Notes under the pieces: model-generated
The model's database searches: none
Told to the model about the DNA's origin: nothing
The model's input: the letters and a program-made list of their open reading frames with translations, nothing else
Source of the DNA: Incurvaria masculella
Taxonomy: Eukaryota; Arthropoda; Insecta; Lepidoptera; Incurvariidae
Direction: 5' to 3'
DNA: 64,000 nucleotides
NCBI GenBank assembly: GCA_946894095.1
Contig: OX335653.1
Location: 7,507,001-7,571,000, forward strand
Shown here: positions 44,172-55,250 of the stretch, piece after piece
How the letters are laid out: each line of letters begins with the position of its first letter
How positions within the stretch are numbered: position 1 is the stretch's first letter
Position numbers and translations under genes: made by a program

Positions 44172-44424
44172 GAACAGTTATTGAAGTTTTAGGATTATTT
44201 GAAGCGTTACGGGGCATATCACCTACATAAACATACATGGTGTAGGCCATTCAATAACAAATTTCGTTTGCTGATTAAATTCTGAGGGATATTTGAATTT
44301 ATAACTTAAATTTGATGAATTTAAGTTATACATTCAAATATCCCGTAACGCTTCAAATAATCCTAAAACTTCAATAACAGTTCATTTCATCAAATTTAAG
44401 TTAAACATTCAAAATCCCTCAGAA
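44172..44424. repeat. Nested inverted duplication (A-B-b-a-b)
   Basis: Unit A (44172-44212, containing GAAGTTTTAGGATTATTTGA) returns inverted at about 44342-44384 (TCAAATAATCCTAAAACTTC). Unit B (about 44274-44313, GAGGGATATTTGAATTTATA then ACTTAAATTTGATG) returns inverted twice: directly opposite itself at 44315-44343 and again at about 44386-44424. Matches are almost perfect, so the event is recent. There are no target duplications or transposon ends. It looks like replication-fork template switching rather than transposition. Confidence 0.75.
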
Positions 44425-44984
44425 TAAAATCGCTTATACTCTTTTTATCTTAGATTACTAGTAGGTTAACAGTTATTTTAACACGCTTTTTACATTAAGA
44501 TTAAGCGTAAACAGTCTGTTTATTGTAAAGCCTGATTTAATTTTACTGCCAGCGTATATGTTCATCTACAAATAATGTATCTAATAAATCTACCTATATA
44601 CGGGTATCTGTAAAAAAAATATATTAAAAGTACTGTAAATAAGGTGAAACTTGTACGATTGATCTTGTAAGGTACATAATCATATATAAGTACATATATG
44701 CAGTTGGAGCACGCCGCAGTAAGTGAGAGACCATTCCACTTCGTTTAGATAACCAAAGATACTTTAATAAACCAGATATTTAAGTCCATTCGATAACCTT
44801 GTCCAGCAAGCGGTCCATTACATTGAATAAAATTGTCTTAGTTCGTTAAAGTAATAAAGATTCATATTTATCTTTATTTTATGCAAGAGATATCAACCTT
44901 ATTAACAACTATATTTTTGAACATTTATTGTAATGGGAACATGCATTCCTATGCGTTTTTTATATTTTGTATATCCATTTATTA
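44425..44984. other. AT-rich noncoding DNA
   Basis: I see nothing that I can name here. Confidence 0.4.
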
Positions 44985-45145
44985 TTATTGTTTTTTTTAC
45001 TTTTTGTCTCGTTTAACCGCCTAAATGCACCCCAGCTAAATCTTTAGGTTGAATGTTGGAGAGAACCTTATACCTTACACTCTTATTTTCCATCTTTTGT
45101 AAGGTATACATATGGCTTGTTAATTATATTAATAATAAAAAATAT
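44985..45145 (+). repeat. LINE 3' end, copy 2
   Basis: ACCGCCTAAATGCACCCCAG, CTAAATCTTTAGGTTGAATG and TTGGAGAGAACCTTATACC match the LINE tail at 8700-8790 (GCCCGCCTCACTGCACC, AAGGTTGAATGGTAGAGAAT). It is more decayed. No ORF2 is attached. Confidence 0.5.
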
Positions 45146-45511
45146 TTAAATTTCACTTATATTTTAATATTATTACAACTCTTAACGACTATTTTTCTTT
45201 GTTTTAGCATAACAGTGAAAATTTTATATCAATACGCACCGGAAATGAAATGCATGAACAATACTTAATTTATAATGAGCTATTTACAGGCGTTCTCCTT
45301 GCATTTCTTAATATTCATTCACAGAAAGGGAGAAAGAATGAATAAAACGTGATAATGTTGCATAATGCGTGCTTAAGTAATAGTTATGGCACATTTTATT
45401 GGCTGTTAGATTTATGTTTACGCTCACTGTTTGTTTTAATGCTCTTTACACTTTTCGCACGTAAGCTTGGGATTGCTTTGGCGACTTACAGATGGGTAGG
45501 TACCTAACGGT
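45146..45511. other. AT-rich noncoding DNA
   Basis: I see nothing that I can name here. Confidence 0.4.
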
Positions 45512-45645
45512 AAGAACGGACAATTTTCATTGCAACTCAAAATCATCTTTCATTCATAAGGTAGTGTTAACCCGGGTGGGCTAAGGTGGGGAGGGGCCCT
45601 TAGTAAGTAAAGAATAAAAAAATCCATTTTCCATGTATTTTGGAC
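45512..45645 (-). repeat. SINE-1 fragment
   Basis: GAACGGACAATTTTCATTGC, TCATCTTTCATTCATAAGG, AACCCGGGTGGGCTAAGG and CTTAGTAAGTAAAGAA follow the body in reverse complement. It is truncated at both ends. Confidence 0.55.
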
Positions 45646-46299
45646 TTTGAAGTCACCGAGATTCTCATTGAAATCAAAATGTCAGACCTAAAAAATAACT
45701 TCGGGGGTACTTTTTCGGTCTCGAACTCACGTTTTTTGATATGAGATAATCCCACAGATAATGGCACGGTTATTTGTTATTTATTTATATCGTCTTTGGA
45801 TACAAAGTGCCTCACATAATTTCTAATGATATCTTTACAAATCCTAGACATTGTATTAAAATAAAAACGAAATATTATTATAACTAGAAGCTAATAATAT
45901 TTATCAAACGAGATAATATCCACACTTAGAGTCAAAATAAATAGATAGTCGTTTCCAGAACGCAACGATCGCTTAATCAGAAAATATAGTGCCATAAAAA
46001 GGGTAAGCATTCAGAATAAAATTAATCAGATTGCCATTAATTGGTGCCACGTGAAGGCGAACGGTTAAAAGGGAATGCTGCGGGCAGGGAAAAGGTAAAT
46101 AATGGCTCCACCATGGATCGGTCTCGAATGGGCCCAATCGTGCGAGACGGAGTACGACACTCCATAAAATTCTCATATGCATTTATATTGTTTCTAAATT
46201 AGCTTCATTTCGTAAGGACAACACAAAGAAATACTTGAGTAAGTACTTACCTTCTTAATGTGTAGGATGTGAGGCAATGGGTATATAGCGCTTACTTAA
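45646..46299. other. Noncoding DNA with balanced block 46000-46180
   Basis: Bases 46000-46180 contain AAATTAATCAGATTGCC, ATTAATTGGTGCCACGTG and CTCCACCATGGATCGG in unique sequence, a candidate regulatory element by texture. The rest is AT-rich. Confidence 0.3.
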
Positions 46300-46511
46300 A
46301 TTCTACTGATATTATAAATATGAAATTTTGGATGTTATGATGTTTGTTACTTGTTCACGCAAAAACGGCTTAAATTATTTAGGTGGAATTTGGCATGTGT
46401 TAATTACCTGGATGAATATATAGGATACATTTATCCCGAAAAATGTTACATTCGACGCGACATCAGTCCAAATCGACATTGACCTGAGCCGAGCCGGGTA
46501 CCTTACCTAGT
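46300..46511 (-). mobile_element. RTE-like retroposon fragment
   Basis: It begins TTCTACTGATATTATAAATA, the reverse complement of a typical RTE-like 3' end, then TTTGTTACTTGTTCACGC. It ends CCTGAGCCGAGCCGGGTACC, the inverted head. About 210 bp, complete-looking but internally short. The tail here is not an ATCC repeat. Confidence 0.65.
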
Positions 46512-47039
46512 GTATTATAAATAAATAAAAATCGCAACCACAGTTATTCGAGAGATTTGATTTGAGGGTAATTCGAAATTATCTATACCGGGCTCTTCTT
46601 GGATGGAATCATTTCAGGAACTGAAGACCTTGGTTTTGGACTTTAAGGGTTGATTTTTCAATAGTCGGATAATCAGCCAGATAACTATTAGACGGATTTA
46701 TTTATGCTTCTGCTTATATAGTAAGTCCATAAGAACATTATCATTTTTTTATATTTTTAAATTATTTCAATAGTATTCCATCTACGGCAAATGGAACATT
46801 ACCAAAAGCTAAAACAAACATGTGTGAGAATTATCAATTTGTTTAACTGAGTTTACGTTTAAATGTTTTTTTGGTTTATAAACAATATTTTTAGCCACTT
46901 CAATCATATATGTATTTATATGGTATATATTGTGACTAAAATAGGTTTGAAATTTTCCTAGTGAATAATATCATTCGTTACTTCAGTTTTTCTTAGCATT
47001 ATATATATAAGAACGTAAGTGTACAAGTATAATATTTGT
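46512..47039. other. AT-rich noncoding DNA
   Basis: I see nothing that I can name here. Confidence 0.4.
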
Positions 47040-47205
47040 GGTGAAGTTTATTTATACAACACACATGGGCTCCCGCTGACGCCTGGACTGAGCGTCACGC
47101 CGGCGGCGGCGGCGTCGGCCGACGCACGCTCAGCGCCGCGCCATATGTTGTTTTCACAGCTCCTTCCCGCGCGATACACACCGCTCTAAAAGGACAAGAA
47201 TAAAT
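47040..47205. promoter_or_regulatory. GC-rich island with internal dyad
   Basis: Between 47087 and 47140, CTGAGCGTCACGCCGGCGG and GGCCGACGCACGCTCAGCG form a dyad (CTGAGCGT/ACGCTCAG) around a CGGCGG core. The island is about 120 bp in AT-rich surroundings. It could be a small promoter or enhancer; no exon is seen. Confidence 0.3.
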
Positions 47206-48790
47206 AATGGGAACAGAATTTTTGAATATTTTTTTAAAGGAAAAAATACTGCATGATTTTTATTTGCCCTTCTAAAAATGTATGATTTACTGGCCGTTTC
47301 CCGCAGCTTTGTTCGCTTGGGACTCACTTTTTTATCCTAAGACTATTATATTCTTATAATATTTAGTTTAATGACGTACTGCACGTTTTCGGAGCAGGGC
47401 ATTCAGCTAGATATGACTGCTCTATTCACCAAATGTTATCTAAATTGGTGTGCATAAGTTACAAATATCCATTATCGAAACATTCAAATATTTGAGAACA
47501 CCCAAATATTTCTTTTATTCTTGTGATTGTGTTGTCAAGGCTAATACAAAATATGTACTATATTTAGATTTATTTAACAAACATTTGCTTACTTTTGTGG
47601 CAAATTTTGCATTTTGCGGCTATGTACTTGGAATAAGATGATTATGTATATTTCATAATTCATTTCATAAAATTTAAATCTACAATTAAGATAAACATGC
47701 AGGCTTACCTGCATACTACAATCGAGCATAACGTTACTTACACTTCCGTGTAACTCGTTCCTTAAATCCTAAGAATAAACCGGCTGCTCTATGGATTTCT
47801 AAGTTCTAAACTACTTCACTTTATGGCTTAGGGTAGAAAAGGAAAATATAAGTCGCGGGTGTCAAACAAAGCAAACACTCCATCAATATTCTGTGTGCGA
47901 ACAAGAATTTCCAGGATGCCTCTAATAAATCTGTTTTACAGCATACTTCTGTCATTTCAGTCATTGATGGCTTAAAATGATACGTTTACTACTTTCTTCT
48001 CACACCTTCGGTTTGGGGATTTTATGTGTCTAAAAATAATTATGCCCGTAAAGCATAAGAGGAAAGCAGCGCATGTGCTTGTGGATAAGTTAAGATCATG
48101 GGTGGATTAAATACGATATTCGTTTCAAGGTAAAAAAGATCTGGCGCAGAAATACCGCAGCCAGCGTTCTAGGAACCTTAAGAAGTATGTATTAAAGAAA
48201 TATTTTAATATATGTTGCGTTGCGTACATTTTGTTGTGACATATTTCTTTCAAGTATGTCGGTATTCCAAATATATTCATCCCGGATCTCTGATATCAAA
48301 TTGCCAGAACTCGCAGAATAGCGCTTTCATCAATATTGAATATCGAAAGGTTCGCTAAGGAATTGTAAAACAAATAAAATTTTTCTAATTTATACTACAC
48401 CAAACTCTAAATATAATAGTTTTTAATGGTTTTTTTTATTTTTATTTAGGAGTGGAAAGTATGACTTGCAACTATAAATATAACTATAAACTGTATTAAT
48501 TCCTTGATAAAAAAAAATCTGATTTGGTTATATTTTCGACTCAATAAAAAACCTTAAAACTTGCTACAACCATTTTATAATTATGTTAAATTTATTTAAT
48601 CAGAAGTATCTGAATTTCCCTATGAAAGCAAATTTATTTTCTTTAATGCATTGTAAAGCATGTCTGTACTATTATCTCTATCATATTTGCCTTCGTATTG
48701 AAATATAATTAGATTTTGAATCTTTAAATAATTTTCATTAAATTCTGATTATATAACTCCATCTCACGATTGGTATGGAGCGTAGAACAT
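47206..48790. other. AT-rich noncoding DNA, short RTE-like scrap at 47287-47330
   Basis: CTGGCCGTTTCCCGCAGCTT then TGTTCGCTTGGG at 47291 resembles the 5' head of RTE-like elements but lacks the rest. The remainder of the interval is AT-rich and shows nothing. Confidence 0.35.
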
Positions 48791-49570
48791 TTAGCTATCG
48801 ATTTAAATTAAACCGTAATGCCTCCTCTGCACGAAGAATGTTAAAGCAGTCTTTATTCAATCTTTTAAACGATCTCTTATCCTTCAAATGTATAATAGAA
48901 GTAATTAGAACAAAATAATAATCGTGTCAAACAAAAATAAAAACATAATTAAGAGAACAAAGCGCGTCCATTTGCCCTCAAAAGGTTTCGTTTCACCTCT
49001 TTCGTTCATATGCAAATGATTGACTTAGTACCTACGCAGGGCCGTATAATGCGACCATGATTCTCCGCATTGTTGTATAACAGGCACCCAAACATGATTT
49101 AATAAAAGAGGGGTTCCGACTCTGGAACAAAGTCATAACAAAAGTGAAAACAGCGTGAAGATTACTACGTTGTTGTTATTCAAATTATTATGGTGCATAC
49201 CCTTACGGAGACCTTGTTGGGTTTTAATGGTTACTGATCCACTATGAAATAAACAAGAGCGCAGAAATATTCTTTAAAGCTCGAAGATTCGAATACGATT
49301 TCAAATGAGTGGATAAGTGGGCCAGTATCGTGCTCAGTCCGTTCAGTTTACGGTCACAGCTTCACTCTCTCTGCTATAAAGCTAACTATAAAGCGACTGA
49401 GCCCTGAACACTTCACAAGCCAGCAGACCAAACTGTTATGACGTTAGGTGTTACTGTTCGGCTTTAACTGCCTCTTTCGTGATAAACGTTATCCATTACG
49501 ACCAACACGACCTCTCAAGGTCTCGCTGTGCGATAACACCTGTCAGCGCGGCTGTCAAAATTTTCGGAGA
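48791..49570. promoter_or_regulatory. Candidate conserved regulatory domain with POU/Hox word
   Basis: About 780 bp of unique sequence, mostly without repeats or frames. ATGCAAAT (49010-49017) overlaps TGATTGAC (49017-49024), a perfect POU octamer joined to a Hox/Exd-like site. Other words include CATGATTTAATAAAAG (49094) and GTTATTCAAATTATTATGG (49176). It is one of the longest regulatory-looking blocks in the window; there is no direct proof of function. Confidence 0.3.
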
Positions 49571-50125
49571 ACTGAGTGAAAGAAAATAACAGGAAATTGT
49601 ATCAACTAACTAAGCGATAATATGCAAGCGTGTAAAAACCGCTTAATGTTTTCCAACTTGTGAGCTTGTGGGTTCTATAAAAAATATTCTTTTAAAACGG
49701 ATCATAAACCCATGCATATTACTTAGAGAATATCGTTACTGACTTTTCTATCCAAACTATGATATTTACTGGAAATTTTAAAATTATATCTAAAGCTGTG
49801 CGAGCACAAGCAAAAAGGCTAGCTAAATATAAAAAAAGATTTAGTTAGGGTCTTCTTATAGTCTAATATGTAAGTCAGAAACTAAATACGCCAGTAGTCA
49901 TCAGTATCCTGTAAGCCCACTGCCAACACAAATCAATCCACAGATTTGTTTGGGAACAGGTTAAATCAAGTGTTTAGATCAGATGTCCTTATTTATATCC
50001 ATAATATTGGCAAAATCATAATGAAATAAAACGAAAAACAACTCAAGGATTTAATTCTCTACAATTAAATTGAAACACTTACAATTAAATATAAAAAATC
50101 AGTATACAGTGGACTCTCTCTAAAG
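49571..50125. other. AT-rich noncoding DNA
   Basis: I see nothing that I can name, apart from CAGTGGACTCTCTCTAAAGC at 50107, which resembles a pogo-type terminal repeat but has no partner. Confidence 0.35.
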
Positions 50126-50541
50126 CGGCTCGTAGCCTAGTGACGCGGCGACTGGCCTAGCGTACCAGAGGCCTGGGTTCAATACCGACATGCACCACTG
50201 TCTTTCTCTTTCCGAGTTTGATAAGTGCATTTCGTCACGAATGCGAGCTGCTCGATGGTTCGGAATCCATGTAAAACTGTAGGTCCCCTTACCCTATTAG
50301 GTGGTAGGGTTTAAGCCCGCCCGGGTTGGTACCATCGCATTGGATGAAAAGATGGTCGAAGCGGCAATGAAAAGTTTTTCGTGTTTTCCATCCAGTTCAA
50401 TGTAGCCGTGCTCATAAAGGGAAGGTCCTGGCATGGCACCAAATTCCTTCAGGAATGTGCCACACACGGTGTATTGGGCTAATATCATAACGGTAGTTGT
50501 GTGGTTTTAGCCATCCATGTCAGGTCGAATATAAAAAAAAG
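50126..50541 (+). repeat. SINE-1 full-length copy, tRNA-headed
   Basis: The tRNA-like head has box A (TAGCCTAGTGAC, 50133-50144) and box B (GGGTTCAATACC, 50175-50186) at tRNA spacing. The arm between them, CTGGC, CTAGCGT, ACCAG, gives an AGC anticodon, so the head probably derives from tRNA-Ala. A unique segment follows (GTGCATTTCGTCACGAATGC), then the shared body (GGTTGGTACCATCGCATTGG; GTCGAAGCGGCAATGAAAAG), the 3' block (CCAGTTCAATGTAGCCGTGC; GAAGGTCCTGGCATGGCACC) and an A-rich tail at 50532-50540. Length about 415 bp. It is presumably transcribed from the internal polymerase III promoter and mobilised by an unidentified LINE. Confidence 0.85.
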
Positions 50542-52050
50542 GAAAAGTTCGTTCTTGACTCGGAATAACTATTGAATAATAAATAGAGTATTGATTTGTA
50601 TATACTTAAGTTTTTTCCGATTAAAAAAAAAGAAAGATATATTAACCTATCTATAAACGCGTTCAAATAGTGCCTACACATTTTATACTAAACTTGGCAG
50701 ATATCTAATTTCGGAATGGATACAGGACATCTGTATATACATCACCACTATAATGCTGCGTGTTTGCTCTAACACAGTACATACAAACTTCCTTCATCTT
50801 TACATTTATTTCCTTGTTACCCCAGCCCCAAGCTCATTGTACGTATCTCTCTGCGTTAAGTTCGCCTCCATTCCGGAGATGTCCCTTGTTCAGAGGCTGC
50901 AATTTGATCCGTTCCCTCCACTAACGACCTCACTCGCCCTCTAGTTAATGGCGGGATTAAGACGTAAAGATAACCTGACGCCGCTGCTAAGTAACAACTC
51001 TGGTACAGCGGTTGTACATCGACACATATAGTTGATTGTATTTCAGGGCAAGTGTTTCGATTATTTCTCTGAGTACAAAATTACTATATCTGATTTAGGC
51101 AACGTAAAAAAATACAAAAATAATGCTTAAATTATTTTTCATAGAAACAAAAGGGTTTAGAATACTTCACTCAAACTTTGACACAAAATGAATAAAAATA
51201 ACATAAAGGTAAAAAATTAAAAACAATAGATATTTAATTACAAGCCCAACAATATTTTTAAGTTTAGTTAAAATATGAAATAGAAAATAATTTATCTCAA
51301 CATTTTGTGTTCAATAATGAACTATGTGGTGTGGTACCTACGAAATTTGCGACAGGCAGAGTTAAAATACTGAATTTATCTAGAGCATTACAGATCTTTG
51401 CCTTTACATTACCTCTAATTAAATATGATTAATGTGTGGCGTTGAGGATATATGATAAAAAAATAAGGAATACTTAAACAGTTGGTACGAACGAGCAGGC
51501 ATGAAGTGCAGTGTTAAATTTAAAATTAGTTTTCAAAGAAATGAAGAATATTTATAAATCAATGTAATTATATTTTAATTATATTAACATGTTCGGCACA
51601 GCGATCGAAATAATCGACATTAAGTAATGTTTACTTTTCGACGTTCTAGTTTTGAATTAGAAAAACTTAAAGACTTATAAACGAAAGAAATAAAGGCAGC
51701 ATTTTCTAATCATAATCCTTCTTCATTCAACACAAATACATGGGCCCCACAATTTTTATAGCATCAGCAATATTTACTGTATTCTCGTTTTTTCACGGTA
51801 AAATGCTTTCTGTGAAAATTGGAATATCGAACAATTTTATATATTCCATTCATGGCCCTCGCTATCAATACTGAAAATCGCAATTTCTAAATGGGGTTCT
51901 ACATGAAGAAAGCAGCTACATATCTCTCACTCCAAGAAGGCGCCCGCATTCACACAATCTTACAGCTCTATTTTTACTCACCACCACATTTTTGTTTGGA
52001 TTCATATTGACGTGCACAAAAGGCTAAGGTAATAATTATGTAGGTTTATT
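50542..52050. other. Noncoding DNA
   Basis: Bases 50750-51010 are balanced and unique (possible regulatory block). The rest to about 52000 is AT-rich. I see no gene. Confidence 0.35.
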
Positions 52051-52502
52051 TTAGATGCCAACGCCAGGACGGCGACGCGACAATATATGTCAGACAAAGT
52101 TCACCGCGTCCTACACAGCGGGTATTATATTACGTTGTATCCATATTACATGCAGGTCACGCACACAAAAGCGACTCTACGAACGCCAAACCGAGACTAT
52201 AGCCACATATCTCCCTACTTCTATAGATCGTCGTGTGATCGTACGTGCACACGCACACAAAGGCAGGCGACCGGTTTCCGCGTCGGTGTTTGTGACGTGG
52301 GTATGGATTAGCGCCGCTCCGCTCCCGCGCGGGCGAACGTCACAAAATGGCTGCCGTAAAAACAAGTGAAGAGTGAGTAACGGCCTCCGGAGCCGGAGGG
52401 GACACGGGTCGAGAGGCGGGGGGAGGCGGCCTCTCTCCGCCAATGGCAGCCGCGCGCCGGCATCCTGCTGAGTGAGCGCCGAGTTTTTTCCGTCGGAGCG
52501 CA
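52051..52502 (+). promoter_or_regulatory. CpG-rich promoter-like island upstream of candidate first exons
   Basis: Over 400 bp of CG-rich, non-repetitive sequence has several promoter-type words: GGCGAACGTCACAAAATGG (52332; CRE-like plus Pho/YY1-like), CTCCGCCAATGGCAGCC (52436; CCAAT) and CGAGTTTTTTCCGTCGGAG. There is no TATA box. Its size, CpG density and the two downstream start codons make it the best promoter candidate in the window, reading to the right. It could also be a 5' untranslated exon. Confidence 0.4.
52347..52372 (+). CDS. Candidate short first coding exon ending at a splice donor
   Basis: ATG at 52347 stands in a good insect start context (CACAAAATGG). It reads MAAVKTSE plus two bases of the next codon before GTGAGT (52373-52378), a perfect GTRAGT donor. 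If spliced there the exon is 26 coding bases and leaves phase 2. Without splicing the frame stops one codon later. I cannot name the protein because no downstream exon is identifiable. The ACAAAATGG word is also a Pho/YY1 site, so the ATG may be coincidental. Confidence 0.25.
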
Positions 52503-52628
52503 ATGGAGCGGAGGCCGACTTTGCTGCTTTTGCTTTTATGGTTTTGTATAGGTTTTCAGTGGTTTGTTTTTCCTGAAAATATTTTTCGCATTGATACTTA
52601 TTACTTAGTCAATGGACTAAGTCAATAA
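52503..52628 (+). CDS. Candidate first exon with signal-peptide-like leader
   Basis: ATG at 52503, in GCGCAATGG, opens a 41-codon frame starting MERRPTLLLLLLWFCIGF. A charged n-region followed by about a dozen hydrophobic residues is a textbook secretory signal peptide or membrane anchor. The later residues look like intron read-through, because sequence becomes AT-rich after about 52555. No strong donor is present; AG|GTTTTC at about 52550 is the nearest. If real, it starts a secreted or membrane protein whose remaining exons lie beyond this window or far downstream. It may be an alternative to the exon at 52347. Confidence 0.3.
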   Translation: MERRPTLLLLLLWFCIGFQWFVFPENIFRIDTYYLVNGLSQ

Positions 52629-52633
52629 GTTGA
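52599..52633. repeat. Short palindrome
   Basis: CTTATTACTTAGTC and GACTAAGTCAATAAG are inverted around AATG, with one base bulged. It probably has no role. Confidence 0.6.
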
Positions 52634-53561
52634 CTTAGCCCAGCACACATGCTTGAGCGCAAAATTATGCTTGATAGAGCTTGCTCTACATTGGTAAATT
52701 GTTATTTTGAGTAACAAGACTACATTTAGATCCAATTAAATTAAATTTGTTGGAAAATTATTGAACCTAAAAACTTTATCGGGCAAACTTAATATCAGTC
52801 AACTCCTGGGTACCCAGATACCGCGAATTGATGCTCGGAAGCCTGAAATGACACCCGTGATAAAGTTTATTAATATTTAGAAATCTTTTGTAAAGTTTAA
52901 TCGAAGTAATTTGTATAAGGAAGTTATTATAAGTTAATAAATAAAAAAAAGGCAAGCAAATCAATACCAACCCACTTTTTCATACTTTTAATTTCGAGAA
53001 TAGGAAAATCGAAAATATCTTGTCATAATTTAAATAAGTTCAATGGAATGTAGGGTGCCTCACTTAGAACTTTAATATTAAAATGTAATGTTTTTTTTTC
53101 CACACATGTATACCATCAATACCTCCAGGTATTGATGGTATTTAATTTACTTTACACATGAAACTTTTATTTACAAAAAAGAAACTTTACAAATAATGGT
53201 TAAATTGCCACCGTTGCTCTGTAGGCAGGTATGCACTCTTTAGACGAAATTTTACAGTAGGTACATTAAGCAGGAAGGGCTTATGACGAATTTGTCGTGC
53301 AATTTCTTCTTTGATTTCCTTCGTTGTCTCAGGGTGAGACCTTATTTTTAAAAAGCCTCAGTCCATATGACCTATGACCTCTGTAACATTACGTGCCACT
53401 CACATATTACTATTTTTCTTTCTATCTTTCTAAAGCGTATCATGAAACATGTATGACACTCATGCACATTACTAAATACACTGAAAAAAATAACAACCGT
53501 CTTGCAACGTTAAGATATGTAGAGCCAACTAAATAAACGGTTTGAGTGAACATATTTAGCC
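52634..53561. repeat. AT-rich DNA with perfect palindrome at 53110-53141
   Basis: ATACCATCAATACCT, CC, AGGTATTGATGGTAT form a perfect 15-bp-arm palindrome (53110-53141), the most exact short dyad in the window. The rest of this interval is AT-rich noncoding DNA. Confidence 0.6.
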
Positions 53562-54085
53562 TTGAGGCGGCCCAACCCGGCGGCCCTAACTCATTCGCGG
53601 GCACGGTACAAAACCGTGCTGTTGCGCTCTGGGACCTTCTCTGTTTCAAAGAATAAGACAGGCTCCGTGACGAGGAAGATGCAACATGTCCACAAAAAAG
53701 ACAATGTATGATTTGGTAAGATTTACAAAAATTTTAATTTCAAAACGACTTATAGCTAAAAGTAAACCACGACCGCTGTAGTAAAAAATCGGACAAAAAC
53801 CAAATAGATAATAAATCTTGATTAAATAAGCTATGTCGGATGACTAATCTTTTTAAGATGTTCTTACTGTATCATTGCGTAATCCACCTCCAAAGTTATT
53901 GTATAAAACGCGCGAAAAATGCGAACTAGAAACCAAACACAATTTTACAATGCCAATGGTCATCAGACATCTAGTTTGATCAAATAACGCTATTTTGTGC
54001 AAAATTTTGGATCTCTGACAAGAAATATGGGCGTGATCTTCTTTCCCCTTTTGTATGGGGAGATGAGCGGGATGGGCCACCTTAA
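53562..54085 (-). mobile_element. TTAA-flanked MITE (MITE-B), copy 1
   Basis: The left end TTGAGGCGGCCCAACCCGG and right end CGGGATGGGCCACCTTAA are inverted repeats beginning at (decayed) TTAA. The whole 524-bp body is the reverse complement of 58119-58668. TTAA target sites are diagnostic of piggyBac-type elements, though the terminal sequence GGTGGCCCAACCC is not one I can match to a named piggyBac. It has no transposase. Frames of 69 and 78 codons in it are chance. Confidence 0.75.
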
Positions 54086-54817
54086 ACATTAAATTTTATC
54101 GTTTTTTTTAATTATTTTTTACCTTCATGCAATAACCGTTTTTACTTACTGTTTTCCTCACTGTGTGAAAACTCTTTCTAGCTTTAGTATTTTTTCCATT
54201 CTTACTTTCGTCCTTTATTCATTGAAAAGGTACTGTCCAATCAGTTAAAATTTCTTTACCTCTTGAAACTGGACAGCTGCACGCCTAATTTGTAGTCAGC
54301 CGTAATGTTCAAGCAGTTAACATAACCGTTTAAAGATCATTTGATATGCCACACGTGTTATTTTCAAAAAGCGGTACTGCTCAATCTGTTAAAATAACTG
54401 TTTAATTGTAACTGTTTTGGCCCATTACTAAATACTTACCGTAATACATTTCATGGTAATGAGAAATACTTTACCATAAATGAATGAATTTTAAATCTGC
54501 TAAAACAATAAACAGTTCAAGTAATTTTTTTTCAGTGCAGGAGTATGTGTTGTATCGTCACTATTCATTGAGCTTCTTTCAATGAGAGTGATTCCTGCCT
54601 GTCTAGGACACTCGCCGCGCCACTAACTGTTTCTGTTTTTACAGCCAACCGTTTGTTTACACATTAAATTTAATGCGTCTGTTCCTACACGTCACTCGCG
54701 CGGGAGTGTTCACGCGTGTGACTGTACATATCTACAATCGCGTATCTTTCACTCGATCCATCAGTATCGATCAGAATTATAAACCAACACAATTAATTAC
54801 ATTGAGTAGATTTGTTT
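54086..54817. other. AT-rich noncoding DNA, balanced block 54590-54770
   Basis: Bases 54590-54770 are less AT-rich, with CACTCGCGCGGGAGTGTTCA. I see no gene. Confidence 0.35.
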
Positions 54818-55250
54818 TCATGTAACTGAATATGGATGGCTAATAATAAACCTACTGCATAAATATCTGAACCTACATAAATACCTAACTTTATACACAC
54901 TTAAGATGCCTACATATAATACTATCGTGATATTAGCCTAACGCATCGCATTTCCGAAGAAATGAGTTGCCATGCCAGGACCTTGCCTTTAGAAGCGTGC
55001 CTGCAAAGAACTGGAGGGAAAAAACGGACAATTTTGAATCGCAGCTTTGATCATCTTTTCATCCAATACACTGACATCAACCCAGACGGCCTTAACGCTA
55101 CCTCTTAGTAGAGTTGAAAGTTTACAGATTTGCATTGATTAAGAATCATAAAACACTAAGTATTGGTGGAGAAGTGCACTTACTTGTTCGACTCAGAAAG
55201 GACACATACATTGCTGTATGAATAAGGCAGGGGTCGGCCGTGCAATGACC
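54818..55250 (-). repeat. SINE-1 copy, tRNA-headed, near full length
   Basis: Landmarks in reverse complement: TCATGTAACTGAATATGGAT, GATATTAGCCTAACGCATCG, GCCATGCCAGGACCTTGCC, ATCATCTTTTCATCCAATAC and GAAGTGCACTTACTTGTTCG. The tRNA head near 55205-55250 is eroded. An insertion of about 80 bp lies between the terminal block and the rest (54850-54930). Confidence 0.65.
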
